Positions 25,479 through 34,629 of a stretch of 64,000 bases of DNA are shown one piece after another; positions within the stretch are counted from its first letter, which is position 1; each line of letters opens with the position of its first letter. The translations under genes and the position numbers were made by a program. The notes below the pieces were generated by a model. It was not told the origin of the DNA. It ran no database searches and worked only from the letters and a program-made list of their open reading frames with translations. Origin of the DNA: Devosia sp. LC5 (lineage in GTDB: Bacteria > Pseudomonadota > Alphaproteobacteria > Rhizobiales > Devosiaceae); NCBI RefSeq assembly GCF_000735585.1, contig NZ_JNNO01000023.1:1-64000 (forward strand), given 5' to 3'.

Positions 25479-26603
25479 CTACGACCGACAGGCCAGAACA
25501 AGGCACCGGTCTTCGGGAAGGCGGAAGGCGACCGCGGTTCCCGTCTCATGCCGCTGATATGGACTACCGAATACCCGCACGATGGCCCCATCCGCCGACA
25601 CGAGCTCAATGTCGAAGAACTCGCCCAAAAAGCTGGTGCGACCGACGGTGGCAGCAAATACGTTCGCCCCCTTGGCTTCGGCCCCGGCGGGCAGGATCTC
25701 TACGCCATGGGGACGCACCATCAATTCGGCTGTCTGCCCCTGCTGCGCGGTTGCCGGCAGGGGACAAGAAAGCGGCCCAAACGCCGTGTTCACCACGCCG
25801 CGCCCATCGACACCCACCTGCTCGACTTTGCCCTGGATGATATTGCTGCGCCCGACGAACTCGGCCACGAATGCCGACTTCGGCCGAAGGTAGAGGTCTT
25901 CCGGCGTTCCGAGCTGAACCACGCGCCCCTTGTTCATCAGGGCGATGCGATCGGACATCGAGAGCGCCTCGGTCTGGTCGTGGGTGACATAGATGGTGGT
26001 GATGCCCAGCGCCTTGACCAGATCGCGCAACTCGACACGCATGGCGTCGCGGAGCTTGGCATCCAGATTGCTCAGAGGCTCATCGAGCAGAATAATGGAA
26101 GGCTCGCTGACCAGGGCGCGCGCCAATGCCACACGCTGCTGCTGTCCACCGGAAAGGTATGGCGCAGGCCGATCCACATAGTCCTGCAGCATGACACGTT
26201 CGAGGGCCGCCTGCACTTTCGTGCGCACCGTGCTCGAGGGCAGTTTGCGCGGGCCATGCTGCAGCGGAAAAGCCACGTTCTCATAGACCGTCATATGGGG
26301 CCAGATCGCGTAGGACTGAAAGACCATGCCAAGGCCGCGCTTGTTTGGCGGCACCAGGATACCCGGGTCACTGTCGAAGACGACCCGGTCACCCATCGTG
26401 ATACGTCCGGTGCCCGGATGCTCGAGCCCTGCAATACACTGCAGGGTAGTCGTCTTCCCGCATCCGCTGGGGCCAAGCAGGGTGAAGAACTCTCCCTGAG
26501 CGATATCCAGCGAGACGTCGGTAAGCGCCGGCGCAGGCATCGCCCCGGCACCGACCTCGCCGGTTGGAGGATAATACTTGTTCAAGTTTTCTAGGCGCAG
26601 CAC
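25479..26603 (-). CDS. ABC transporter ATP-binding protein
   Basis: From a GTG at 26603 with GGGAGG about 6 bases upstream, the product has 374 residues. It contains Walker A (LLGPSGCGKTTTLQCIAG), the ABC signature LSGGQQQRVALARAL, Walker B IILLDEPLSNLD and the switch histidine in YVTHDQTEALS; a TOBE-like domain fills the last about 110 residues. An ATG at 26750 would add 49 residues of non-family sequence, so the GTG is preferred. It powers import through the double permease next to it. It heads an ATPase-permease-AKR-NTF2 operon that diverges from the beta-lactamase-fold hydrolase. Confidence 0.93.
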   Translation of the reverse strand: MLRLENLNKYYPPTGEVGAGAMPAPALTDVSLDIAQGEFFTLLGPSGCGKTTTLQCIAGLEHPGTGRITMGDRVVFDSDPGILVPPNKRGLGMVFQSYAIWPHMTVYENVAFPLQHGPRKLPSSTVRTKVQAALERVMLQDYVDRPAPYLSGGQQQRVALARALVSEPSIILLDEPLSNLDAKLRDAMRVELRDLVKALGITTIYVTHDQTEALSMSDRIALMNKGRVVQLGTPEDLYLRPKSAFVAEFVGRSNIIQGKVEQVGVDGRGVVNTAFGPLSCPLPATAQQGQTAELMVRPHGVEILPAGAEAKGANVFAATVGRTSFLGEFFDIELVSADGAIVRVFGSPYQRHETGTAVAFRLPEDRCLVLACRS

Positions 26604-26760
26604 AGTCTTCCTCCCAATTTCCAGCGATCTCGGCACCGGAGACCGAACCACCCGCCCCTCTCGATCCTTGGTATGGACTCTTGGGAGCACCCCGCCAGAA
26701 CGGCGGATATGGAAACTCAATGGGCGCAAACTAGCTGACGGCATATTCATACGTCAATTG

Positions 26761-26794
26761 CTTTGGTTCAATAATATGCTATTATCGACCAAAG
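26761..26794. promoter_or_regulatory. 34-bp imperfect palindrome, candidate GntR operator
   Basis: Outer arms CTTTGGT (26761-26767) and ACCAAAG (26788-26794) are exact reverse complements, and inner ATAAT/ATTAT segments continue the symmetry. It is in the centre of the 302-base divergent region 26604-26905. A TTGACG (26754-26759, minus strand) abuts it and could be the -35 element of the transporter operon. TGGT/ACCA arms fit GntR-type regulators. Confidence 0.55.
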
Positions 26795-26883
26795 TTCGAT
26801 TTCAAGGCCTCCTTCCGCGGTGATAGAGGTCGAAAAAGCCGGTATAACGCTTATAAATGATCAAATAGGCGCCATAACACCGT

Positions 26884-26895
26884 TTGGTTGACCAA
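26884..26895. promoter_or_regulatory. TTGGTTGACCAA element just upstream of the hydrolase start
   Basis: A near-perfect 12-bp palindrome lies 11 bases before the hydrolase ATG. Ten of its bases (TTGGTTGACC) recur in inverse orientation at 40283-40292 upstream of the SMP-30 gene. It resembles FCD-class GntR operators. The rest of 26604-26883 is AT-rich in its right half (a TATAAC/TATAAA-like stretch near 26841-26858) and holds no gene. Confidence 0.5.
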
Positions 26896-26905
26896 AAGGA
26901 ATGTC

Positions 26906-28060
26906 ATGTACCAGTCTGCACAGCCGATCCCTATGACCTTGAGACAGGAAGGCCTTGAACGGCTCGACACTGCCGTGCGCGCCGGCATCGCTGCTGAGCT
27001 TTACGACGGCATGGCAATCGCCATTGCAGACAGCAAGGGGCAGACTCATACCCTGGTGGAAGGGTTTGCAGACCGGCAGCAGAACCGCATGCTGTCGAAC
27101 GATAGTGTGTTCTCGATTATGTCACTGACCAAGCCAATGACCGCCATCGCCATCTTTCAGGCGGTGGAACAGGGCCGGCTGTCCTTGACGACGAGAATTG
27201 CCGATATCCTGCCGGATTTTGCCGCCAACGGAAAGCAGCGCGTTACGGTCGCGCAATTGCTCTCGCATACAGGCGGAATGCCCTTCACCTTGCCTGGTCT
27301 CACTGAGAGCATAGAAGGGGACTTGCGGGCGACGGTCGCCCTTGCCTGCAAAGTGGCGCCGATCAACCCGCCCGGCCAGGTGGTCAGTTATTCGGCGCAG
27401 GTATCCTATGACATTCTCGGCGGCGTGATCGAGCAGATCGATCCAGCAGGAAGACGCTACGCAGACATTATCGACCAGCAGATCCTGCAGCCATTGGGCA
27501 TGACCCGAACCGCGATCGGCCTGCGCGCAGATCTTGTGGCGGACCGCGTTCCCGTCGTGCCACGCAATCCCACTGAGATGAACCAGCGCCTGGCAGCGCG
27601 CGATACCAGGATCACGGCACAAACAGAGCTGCCTGGAGGCGGTGGTTTCTCTACCCTGGGAGACATGGCGCGGTTTGCGGCCATGCTGGCCTCCCGCGGC
27701 ACCCTTGACGGATCAAGGGTCATATCGGCAGCCAGCCTCGATTTGGCGACAACGAACCATACTGGCTTGCTGCCCAACAATACCCTGGCCGCCCAGCGCG
27801 AAGCACGGGGCTGGGAACCGTTTCCGGCATTTCTCGGACTCGGCTTCTTCCTGCGCGGCACCGGGCTTTTTCCAACGCCCTTTGGCCAACTGGCTTCCCC
27901 GGCCACATTCGGAGGTATCGGCGCAGGCTCGACCGTCATGTGGGTCGATCCGGTTCGGCAGGTGAGCGCTGTAATGCTCTCGAGCGGATTGATGGATCAG
28001 GTGGACAGCCACCTGCGCTTTCAACGGCTCTCCGACATGATTCACGCCGCTCTCGCCTGA
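26906..28060 (+). CDS. Serine hydrolase of the beta-lactamase/esterase family (class C fold)
   Basis: The product (384 residues from the ATG at 26906, AAAGGA 5 bases upstream) has the SxxK motif SLTK (Ser73, Lys76) in FSIMSLTKPMTAIAIFQAVE. The YxN-like motif is YSAQVSYDILGGVI. No export signal is visible, so it probably acts in the cytoplasm on a small ester or lactone, like EstB, rather than on cell-wall peptides. It is first in a three-gene operon with a flavin reductase-like gene and a GMC oxidoreductase. The promoter region carries GntR-like elements, so induction by the imported compound is likely. Confidence 0.88.
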   Translation: MYQSAQPIPMTLRQEGLERLDTAVRAGIAAELYDGMAIAIADSKGQTHTLVEGFADRQQNRMLSNDSVFSIMSLTKPMTAIAIFQAVEQGRLSLTTRIADILPDFAANGKQRVTVAQLLSHTGGMPFTLPGLTESIEGDLRATVALACKVAPINPPGQVVSYSAQVSYDILGGVIEQIDPAGRRYADIIDQQILQPLGMTRTAIGLRADLVADRVPVVPRNPTEMNQRLAARDTRITAQTELPGGGGFSTLGDMARFAAMLASRGTLDGSRVISAASLDLATTNHTGLLPNNTLAAQREARGWEPFPAFLGLGFFLRGTGLFPTPFGQLASPATFGGIGAGSTVMWVDPVRQVSAVMLSSGLMDQVDSHLRFQRLSDMIHAALA

Positions 28061-28087
28061 ACTCCTCTCAACTCGCGGACCCAGATA

Positions 28088-28702
28088 ATGGAAATCGACC
28101 CGACCCCACTCGCCATGCGTGACAACTACAAGCTGATGACCGGACTGATCGTGCCACGGCCGATTGCCTGGGTGAGCACTTTGTCGGAAAACGGTCAGGT
28201 CAACCTGGCGCCGTTCTCGGCCTTCACCTTCGTGTCCCACAAGCCACCCATGCTGGCGATCAGCATTGGGCGCCGCGGGACCGAGCTCAAGGACACTGGC
28301 AACAACATCCTGCGCACGGGTGAGTTCGTCGTCAACATTGGCAACCTGGCCCTGCTTGAGCCATTGCATCTGAGTTCCGCCCATTATCCCAGCGACGAAA
28401 GCGAAGTAGAGGCGCTTGGACTTGAAACCGCGCCGAGTTCCCTTGTGGCGCCGCCACGGCTTGCTGACGCGCCCGCCAGTCTTGAATGCCGGCTGAATTT
28501 TTCGCGCCCATTCGGGGATGAGGAGAACTATCTCATGGTCGGCGAGGTTTTGCGCTTTCATATCAAGGATCACCTGGTCAATGCCGGAAAGGTCGAAACC
28601 CGTGATCTCGACCCCGTGGCCCGACTGGGCGGCCCCAAATATGCGACTCTGGGCGAAATCGTAATCATGCCCCCTGCCCTGGTCGTGGAGCGGGTGGAAT
28701 AG
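28088..28702 (+). CDS. Flavin reductase-like (FMN-binding split-barrel) protein
   Basis: This 204-residue protein has the flavin reductase-like domain: LMTGLIVPRPIAWVSTLSEN, VNLAPFSAFTFVSHKPPMLA and EFVVNIGNLALLEPLHLSS. It binds FMN. Some members reduce flavin for a partner oxygenase, others have roles not yet settled. No two-component monooxygenase is encoded nearby, so either the partner is elsewhere or the protein acts alone. It follows the hydrolase by 27 bases and precedes the GMC oxidoreductase by 5. Confidence 0.85.
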   Translation: MEIDPTPLAMRDNYKLMTGLIVPRPIAWVSTLSENGQVNLAPFSAFTFVSHKPPMLAISIGRRGTELKDTGNNILRTGEFVVNIGNLALLEPLHLSSAHYPSDESEVEALGLETAPSSLVAPPRLADAPASLECRLNFSRPFGDEENYLMVGEVLRFHIKDHLVNAGKVETRDLDPVARLGGPKYATLGEIVIMPPALVVERVE

Positions 28703-28707
28703 CACTC

Positions 28708-30324
28708 GTGGCCGACCGCACCGACGAATTCGTTTTTGACTATCTTGTCGTCGGCGCCGGCACGGCGGGCGGACTACTGGCAAGTCGGCTTGCGGCCGAC
28801 GGACGTTTCACAGTGGCTCTCGTCGAGGCCGGTCGACGGTCGGCGAACCCGCTCCTCTCCCTCCCCCTTGGCGTGGGCCAGGTGTGGAATGATCCGCGCT
28901 ACAACTGGTCCTATCGCAGCGAACCAGAACCGTTCCTGGATGGCCGTGAGCTCTATCTGCCACGTGGTAAGGTGCTGGGTGGTTCCTCAGCCATCAACGC
29001 CATGAACCATGTTCGGGGCAATCGCCACGACTACGAAAGCTGGGCCGCGCTGGGCCTCAATGGCTGGAGCTACGATGAAATCTTGCCCTACTTCCTGCGC
29101 AGCGAAGACTGGCGCGGCAGTCCATCGGCCATGCGCGGCGCGGGCGGGCCGATAGCCGTCTCGGAGCCGGCACAAAAGGACCCGATCATCGATGCGGTCT
29201 TTGCCAGCCTCCGGGCCGCCGGGCACAGACATAATCGAGACTACAATGGTGTGGTGCAGGATGGCTTCGGCCGCGCGCAGTTCAACATGAGCCAGGGGCG
29301 TCGCCAGGACACAGGCTCGCGCTTCGTCTTTCCGGCGGCACGGCGCCAAAGCTTAAAAGTCTTCGGCAATACCGTGGCCGACCGCATCCAGTTTTCGGAA
29401 CAGGGGCGCGCCATTGCGGTCGATGGCGTCCGGGACGGACTGCCCCTGACGATCCGGGCGCGGCGGGAAATCATTCTTTCAGCCGGAGCCTACGGTTCGC
29501 CAGCCATCTTGTTGCGCTCCGGCATTGGACCGGCCGAGGAACTGGCGGAGCACAACATCCCGTTGGTCGCGAACCAGCCAAATGTCGGCCGAAATCTCTT
29601 CGATCATCCCCGTATCGCGTTGGAATATGTCCGGCGCAGGCCTTCGCAAATTCATAGGACCCTGAGATATGACCGGCTGGTCATGGCATTGGCCCGCGGA
29701 ACCCTGTTCGGCACCGGTCCGGCGACCCAGCCCCTTGCGGCTGGGCACCTCTTTGCGCATACGCGCCCGGGGTTGCCCGCCCCAAATGTGCAGGCCCTGT
29801 TCAGACTCTTCAATCCACGGCTGCGCCCACGCTGGCCGTTTAGCCCCCGAGGCGAGGCCGATACCTTCGGCTTTGTCATCTGCCTGCTGCACCCGCAGAG
29901 TCGTGGCTATGTGCGGCTCAGAGCACGCGCCCCTCACGCCCCGCCGGGAATTCGCCACAACTTTTTCGCCAGCGCCGAGGACTTGCAGCAATTGGTTGAA
30001 GGGGGGCGGATGCTCCGCGCGGCGACCACCAGTCCATTGCTGGACGACCACGCTGCCGGTGAGCTCTATCCCGGTGACGACTGTCAGTCAGATGATGAAT
30101 GGGCGGATTTCGTGCGGAGTACGGCCGACACCATTTTTCATCCTGGAGGCACCTGCGCCATGGGCACCGTGACCGATGCGGATTTGTCGGTCCGGGGTGT
30201 TTCGGGACTGCGCATTGCCGATGCCTCGGTGATGCCGCTGCCAGTCTCGGGCAACACCAATGCTGCAGTTATGATGGTCGCTGAGCGCGCCAGCGACCTC
30301 ATTCTGCGCTCTTCGCACTGCTAG
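28708..30324 (+). CDS. GMC-family FAD-dependent alcohol oxidoreductase
   Basis: The product (538 residues, GTG start) has the FAD motif VVGAGTAGGLLASRLA and the GMC signatures KVLGGSSAINAMNHVRGNRH and SAGAYGSPAILLRSGIGP. The C-terminal catalytic histidine lies in FHPGGTCAMG and the second conserved His/Asn position in PVSGNTNAAVMMVAERASDL. It is close to choline dehydrogenase and other alcohol dehydrogenases of 530-550 residues. It should oxidise a primary alcohol to the aldehyde, which the aldehyde dehydrogenase at 37913-39337 could take on to the acid. Third gene of the hydrolase operon and convergent with a metallo-hydrolase gene. Confidence 0.9.
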   Translation: MADRTDEFVFDYLVVGAGTAGGLLASRLAADGRFTVALVEAGRRSANPLLSLPLGVGQVWNDPRYNWSYRSEPEPFLDGRELYLPRGKVLGGSSAINAMNHVRGNRHDYESWAALGLNGWSYDEILPYFLRSEDWRGSPSAMRGAGGPIAVSEPAQKDPIIDAVFASLRAAGHRHNRDYNGVVQDGFGRAQFNMSQGRRQDTGSRFVFPAARRQSLKVFGNTVADRIQFSEQGRAIAVDGVRDGLPLTIRARREIILSAGAYGSPAILLRSGIGPAEELAEHNIPLVANQPNVGRNLFDHPRIALEYVRRRPSQIHRTLRYDRLVMALARGTLFGTGPATQPLAAGHLFAHTRPGLPAPNVQALFRLFNPRLRPRWPFSPRGEADTFGFVICLLHPQSRGYVRLRARAPHAPPGIRHNFFASAEDLQQLVEGGRMLRAATTSPLLDDHAAGELYPGDDCQSDDEWADFVRSTADTIFHPGGTCAMGTVTDADLSVRGVSGLRIADASVMPLPVSGNTNAAVMMVAERASDLILRSSHC

Positions 30325-30344
30325 CGGCGACCGGAAGGCCGCCG
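30325..30344. terminator. Hairpin between convergent genes
   Basis: CGGCGACC at 30325-30332 pairs with GGCCGCCG at 30337-30344 (one A-C mismatch) around a four-base loop. It begins right after the GMC stop and lies before the convergent metallo-hydrolase stop. There is no T-run, so it may be a weak bidirectional terminator. Confidence 0.4.
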
Positions 30345-30355
30345 CCACTACCGTT

Positions 30356-31234
30356 TCAGAGTTGGAACTGCCAGGTTTCGGGCACCCATTCAAAGGCATC
30401 CCCAGCCCGTGCGACATGTCCCAAGGCAGGGAACGCAAGATGCGAGGCCGTCATCAACCAACGCTTGTCGGCCAGCATCTCTAGGGTATTGCGCCGGGTC
30501 TGCGTGGCAAGATCGCGATCCACGTCGAACAGGAAATTCTCGTCCAGCAGGCGAAAGCTATAGAGCTGCGAGTAGACCAGGTCGCCGGCAATGAAGAGCT
30601 GCTCATCTCCTGATTGCAGCAGATAACCGGAATGTCCCGGCGTATGGCCGGGAAGCGGAAAGGCCGAAATTCCCGGAAAAACCTCCCCGATGCCGTCAAA
30701 AAGCCGAATGTGCGCATAGTGCTCAGGCAGTGTGCGGGCGCGCATGATCCAGGGTCGGTTGCGATCATTGGACCGCGCCAGAACCAGATCCCCCATATAA
30801 TAGTCGAATTCGTCGCGGTGGACGATCAGCTCTGCATTGGGAAAGGTCGCACCGCTCTCGTCAAGCAACCCGCCAACATGATCGGCATGCATGTGCGTGA
30901 GCAACACCCCGTCTATGTCCGCCAGTGAGATGCCAATGGCCGCCAGGTTCTCCTTCAGCAGGCCGGAGGTCTCCCCGAACAATGGCCCGCTGCCGGCATC
31001 GACGAGATAAGTGCCATCCACTGTTTCCAGCACATAAACCGCCGTCCCCATCTTGAAGGGGCCCGGCTGCAAGAACCCGTCCTGTGCAATTTTGTTGAAC
31101 TGCTCCGCACCGGCCGAGAACATGTCCGGAGCCGCTGTCAGCTCGCCGTCGGAAATGATGTTCACAAGGACTGAGCCAATGCGGCGGCGGTAGATTGCCG
31201 GCACCTGTCGGCTTCTGTCTTCATACTGTTTCAT
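30356..31234 (-). CDS. MBL-fold metallo-hydrolase (lactonase-like)
   Basis: From the ATG at 31234 (GGGAGGGATT upstream) the product has 292 residues. The zinc motif is THMHADHVGG (His114, His116, Asp118, His119), followed by further ligands around LPGHTPGHSGYLL and near the end (MTASHLAFP). The arrangement is that of the AHL-lactonase/AttM-like group, but many other esters and lactones are possible. No signal peptide is visible. It is divergent from the acyl-CoA dehydrogenase operon, across the region with the shared 15-bp element, and probably belongs to the same regulon. Confidence 0.88.
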   Translation of the reverse strand: MKQYEDRSRQVPAIYRRRIGSVLVNIISDGELTAAPDMFSAGAEQFNKIAQDGFLQPGPFKMGTAVYVLETVDGTYLVDAGSGPLFGETSGLLKENLAAIGISLADIDGVLLTHMHADHVGGLLDESGATFPNAELIVHRDEFDYYMGDLVLARSNDRNRPWIMRARTLPEHYAHIRLFDGIGEVFPGISAFPLPGHTPGHSGYLLQSGDEQLFIAGDLVYSQLYSFRLLDENFLFDVDRDLATQTRRNTLEMLADKRWLMTASHLAFPALGHVARAGDAFEWVPETWQFQL

Positions 31235-31313
31235 AATCCCTCCCACTCCCTTGATGCCATTTGGGGCCTTCATTTTGATGCCAGGACCTACCTACCACAC
31301 CGTCCTTCTCAAC

Positions 31314-31328
31314 AAAAGGTCTGATATT
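31314..31328 (+). promoter_or_regulatory. 15-bp element shared with the solute-binding protein promoter
   Basis: AAAAGGTCTGATATT here is the exact reverse complement of 21268-21282. It lies between the divergent metallo-hydrolase and acyl-CoA dehydrogenase genes. A 15-base identity between two promoter regions 10 kb apart is unlikely by chance and points to a common regulator, most simply the GntR protein encoded at 21450-22244. Confidence 0.6.
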
Positions 31329-31442
31329 TAGAAGGTAGTATATTTCTTGACGTTGGACTTTCGAGGCAATATTGTGTCGTCACTCAAATACGACCGCGCG
31401 CCATATGGAGCCGCGGCACCCAATATGGTGGAGGAGCACGCA

Positions 31443-32651
31443 ATGAGTGCAGTTCTTGACGACCCCGGATTCGCTCAGTTCGACGGGTGGGCGATGCCGC
31501 CAGAACTCCAGGAATTGCGTCAGACCGTCCGGGGCTTCATGACCGACCAGTTGCGCCCTGCCGAAGACAAACTCCCCCACGACGCTTATGCCCTTCCGGA
31601 GGAAGCGCTGATCGAACTGCGTCGAAAGGCCCGCAACCTCGGGCTGTGGTGCGTCCAAAGTCCCGCAGAGTATGGCGGTGCAGGACTGAGCCTGCTCGGC
31701 CAGGTAATCGTTGCCGAAGAAGCCGCAAAATGTCGAATGGGCGCCTACATCCCCGCTGGCGGGGCATTCGGCTTCGATCCGCCGAATGTTATCTTCAAGG
31801 GAAGTCGCGATCAGATCGAGCGTTACGGAATCCCGACCATTGAAAGTGGCGAAAAGACATTTGTCGCCATTTCAGAGCCCAGCGGAGGCTCGGACCCGGC
31901 CCGCGCCATCCAGACCCGCGCCGTCCGCAAGGGCGACCGCTACATAGTCAATGGCACCAAAATCTGGATCACCGGTGCTGGCCAGTCAAAATGGGGGGTG
32001 CTGTTCGCCCGCACCGGCGAGGAAAAAGGGCGGGGCGCCATCACCAGCTTCATCGTGGATGTCGACCGGCCTGGCCTCACCCTTTCCCCCATCAACGTCA
32101 TCCGCTCCTATTCGCCTTACGAACTTTCCTTCGAGGACTACGAGATCCCGGTCGAAAACCGCCTGGGCGAAGAGGGGCAAGGTTTTGCCCTCGCCGAGGA
32201 CTGGTTGGTACATGCGCGCGTCCCCTACGCTGCCGTTACCGTGGGCACGGCGCAAGCAGCGCTCGATATTGCGCTCGACTGGGCACGCGACCGCGAGACA
32301 TTCGGCAAGAAGCTGGGCGACCACCAGGCCATTCAATGGATGCTCGCCGATTCTGAGGTGGATTTGCGTGCTGCGCGCCTGTTGATCTACCAGGCGGCCT
32401 GGAAGGCCGAGCGCGGCGAAGACATCAAGCTTGAGGCCTCGATCTGCAAACTCTTTGCCAGCGAAGCCGCCAACCGCGTCATCGACCGCTGTGTTCAGAT
32501 CCTGGGCGGGATGGGCGTAGCCGCCGAACTGCCGCTCGAGCGCTGGTTCCGCGAAACCCGCATCAAGCGCATCGGCGAAGGTCCATCCGAGGTGCACCGC
32601 ATGGTCATCGCCCGCGATCTGATCCGCAATGGCTCACGCGAGGTCTTCTGA
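31443..32651 (+). CDS. Acyl-CoA dehydrogenase
   Basis: The product (402 residues from the ATG at 31443, GGAGGAG about 8 bases upstream) has the three-domain ACAD layout. FVAISEPSGGSDPA and KIWITGAGQSKWGVLFART are the FAD-binding middle domain; GTAQAALDIALDWARDRETF and CVQILGGMGVAAELPLERWF are the helical C-terminal domain. It should introduce a 2,3 double bond into an acyl-CoA and pass electrons to ETF. It is the first gene of a seven-gene operon with overlapping or nearly overlapping genes. An upstream start at 31347 adds a leader without family similarity. Confidence 0.93.
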   Translation: MSAVLDDPGFAQFDGWAMPPELQELRQTVRGFMTDQLRPAEDKLPHDAYALPEEALIELRRKARNLGLWCVQSPAEYGGAGLSLLGQVIVAEEAAKCRMGAYIPAGGAFGFDPPNVIFKGSRDQIERYGIPTIESGEKTFVAISEPSGGSDPARAIQTRAVRKGDRYIVNGTKIWITGAGQSKWGVLFARTGEEKGRGAITSFIVDVDRPGLTLSPINVIRSYSPYELSFEDYEIPVENRLGEEGQGFALAEDWLVHARVPYAAVTVGTAQAALDIALDWARDRETFGKKLGDHQAIQWMLADSEVDLRAARLLIYQAAWKAERGEDIKLEASICKLFASEAANRVIDRCVQILGGMGVAAELPLERWFRETRIKRIGEGPSEVHRMVIARDLIRNGSREVF

Positions 32652-33424
32652 TGCCGGTCAACCTCACCATCGACGAGGGCATTGCCACCATCGTTCTCGA
32701 CCGGCCCGAACGGCTCAATGCCATGGATCAGGAGCACTACCGACTGCTCTCCGAGGCCTGGATCGAAGTACGGGACAATCCTGCCATTCGGGTCGCCATC
32801 ATTACTGGCGCTGGAGAGCGCGCGTTTTCGGTGGGGGCCGATCTCAAGAGCTTCGCGGGGTCACCGGCGCCCCTGGATCAGGTCTGGCAGCCCCAAAAGG
32901 ATATGCTGCTCAACCGGGGCCTGGAAATCTTCAAGCCGATCATCGCCGCAGTTAATGGCTACTGCCTGGGCGGGGGCATGACACTCCTGCTGGCCACGGA
33001 CATCCGGATCGCCTCGTCCAGCGCCGTATTCGGTCTATCCGAGGTCAAGCGCGGCCTTATCGCGGCCAACGGGGGCACCCAGCGCATCCTGCGCCAGCTC
33101 CCCCATGCCATCGGAATGGAAATGCTGCTGACCGGCGACAATATTTCGGCCGAGGATGCAGCGCGCTGGGGTCTGGTCAATCGGGTGACCGAACCCGACC
33201 AACTCATGCAGACCGCACAAGATATGGCCCGGCGAATTGCCATCAATGCGCCTTTGGCCCTGCAAGCCAGCAAGGAACTGGCGTTGCGCAGCTACGACAC
33301 AGACCTGGCCAGCGGCCTGCGTTCCGAACAGGTCGCCAACCGGCTTCTCCAAACCAGCCAGGACCTGGCCGAGGGCACGAAGGCCTTCTCCGAGAAACGT
33401 CCGCCCAACTTCCAGGGACATTAG
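32651..33424 (+). CDS. Enoyl-CoA hydratase/isomerase family protein
   Basis: The 257-residue protein has the crotonase fold: IATIVLDRPERLNAMDQEH, ERAFSVGADLKSFAG (oxyanion hole), and IIAAVNGYCLGGGMTLLLAT, FGLSEVKRGLIAANGGTQRI. It should hydrate the enoyl-CoA made by the preceding dehydrogenase to a 3-hydroxyacyl-CoA. The usual glutamate position near the GLSEVKRGL segment is kept as Glu in LSEVKRG, but the second glutamate cannot be fixed by eye. It overlaps the dehydrogenase stop and is followed two bases later by the CoA transferase. Confidence 0.92.
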   Translation: MPVNLTIDEGIATIVLDRPERLNAMDQEHYRLLSEAWIEVRDNPAIRVAIITGAGERAFSVGADLKSFAGSPAPLDQVWQPQKDMLLNRGLEIFKPIIAAVNGYCLGGGMTLLLATDIRIASSSAVFGLSEVKRGLIAANGGTQRILRQLPHAIGMEMLLTGDNISAEDAARWGLVNRVTEPDQLMQTAQDMARRIAINAPLALQASKELALRSYDTDLASGLRSEQVANRLLQTSQDLAEGTKAFSEKRPPNFQGH

Positions 33425-33426
33425 AG

Positions 33427-34629
33427 ATGAACCCAAACCCGTCCAATCTGCTGTCCGGCGTTACCGTCATCGACGTCGGCCAGATCTACAATGGTCCCTA
33501 CTGCACGTTTCTGATGGCCATGGCCGGCGCCAATGTCATCAAAGTCGAGCCTCCCCAGGGTGATCCGTTGCGCAGGCGATCCGTCGTGGGCGGTGCCGCC
33601 CTGCCCTTCGCCATGCTCAACTCCAACAAGTCCATGGTGTCGCTGAACCTTAAGAGCGAGCGCGGCAAGGAAATTTTCCGCGAAATGGTTGGCCGCGGCG
33701 ACGTGGTGGTCGAGAACTACGCACCGGGCACGATGGAGAAGCTTGGCCTGGGATATGAAGACCTCAAAACCATCAATCCCAAACTGATCTACGCCGCCGG
33801 ATCAGGCTATGGCCGCAGTGGCCCCAAGGCTAGATATCCAGCCATGGATCTCACTGTTCAGGCCATGGCCGGAGTGATGAGCACAACCGGTTTCCCAGAC
33901 CGTCCCCCGGTCAAGGCAGGTCCCGCCATTTCCGATTTTTTCGGCGGCATACATCTCTATGCGGGCTTGATGACCGCCCTCTACGCCCGAGCCATGACCG
34001 GCGAGGGCCGACTGGTCGAGGTCTCAATGCTTGAGGCGGTCTATCCCTCGCTGAGTTCCAGCCTTGGTCTGTTCTACGGCACTGGCGGCGCCATTCCCCC
34101 GCGAACCGGCAATCGCCATGCAGGCCTCGCCGAGGCGCCTTACAATGTTTATCCGACCAGTGACGGGCATATCGCCATTATCTGCGTGTCCGAAGCCCAT
34201 TGGCGCTTCCTGACCCAGGCCATGAACCAACCCGAGCTGGGCGACGATCCGCGCTACGATACGCTCAAGAAGCGCGTGGATTGCGTCGAGGACGTCGACG
34301 CGCTGGTGGGGGCCTTCACCGCCAAATGGGCCAAGCAGCCGCTGTTCGACCTGCTCATGGCTCATCGTGTGCCCTGCGCCCCGGTGCGTACGCTCGACGA
34401 GGTGGTCAATGACGATCATCTGCATGAGCGCGGGGCGCTGCAATGGATTGACCACCCCATCTATGGCCGGGTGGTTCTGCCACATTCGCCGCTACGCTAT
34501 CAGGACCAGCCACTCGCGGAAATCGTCCCCTCGGGCGAACTCGGGCGCGACAACCGGGACATCTATTGTGGCTGGCTGGGCCTGTCGGCTGCTGAGTTCG
34601 ACGGCCTTGGCGAACAGGGCGTGATCTGA
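33427..34629 (+). CDS. Family III CoA transferase (CaiB/BaiF)
   Basis: This 400-residue protein has family III features: VIDVGQIYNGPYCTFLMAMA, GANVIKVEPPQGDPLRR, VVVENYAPGTMEKLGLGYED and the segment YPAMDLTVQAMAGVMSTTG with the expected catalytic aspartate (about Asp141). It transfers CoA between acids, so it probably activates the pathway acid to its thioester without ATP. The donor cannot be told; succinyl-CoA is common. It is translationally linked to its neighbours (2 bases upstream, ATGA overlap downstream). Confidence 0.93.
   Translation: MNPNPSNLLSGVTVIDVGQIYNGPYCTFLMAMAGANVIKVEPPQGDPLRRRSVVGGAALPFAMLNSNKSMVSLNLKSERGKEIFREMVGRGDVVVENYAPGTMEKLGLGYEDLKTINPKLIYAAGSGYGRSGPKARYPAMDLTVQAMAGVMSTTGFPDRPPVKAGPAISDFFGGIHLYAGLMTALYARAMTGEGRLVEVSMLEAVYPSLSSSLGLFYGTGGAIPPRTGNRHAGLAEAPYNVYPTSDGHIAIICVSEAHWRFLTQAMNQPELGDDPRYDTLKKRVDCVEDVDALVGAFTAKWAKQPLFDLLMAHRVPCAPVRTLDEVVNDDHLHERGALQWIDHPIYGRVVLPHSPLRYQDQPLAEIVPSGELGRDNRDIYCGWLGLSAAEFDGLGEQGVI

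Noticed and set aside
26604-26750. N-terminal extension of the ABC ATPase from ATG 26750
   Set aside because: The added 49 residues are Arg/Pro-rich and unlike the family; the GTG at 26603 follows GGGAGG and gives normal length.
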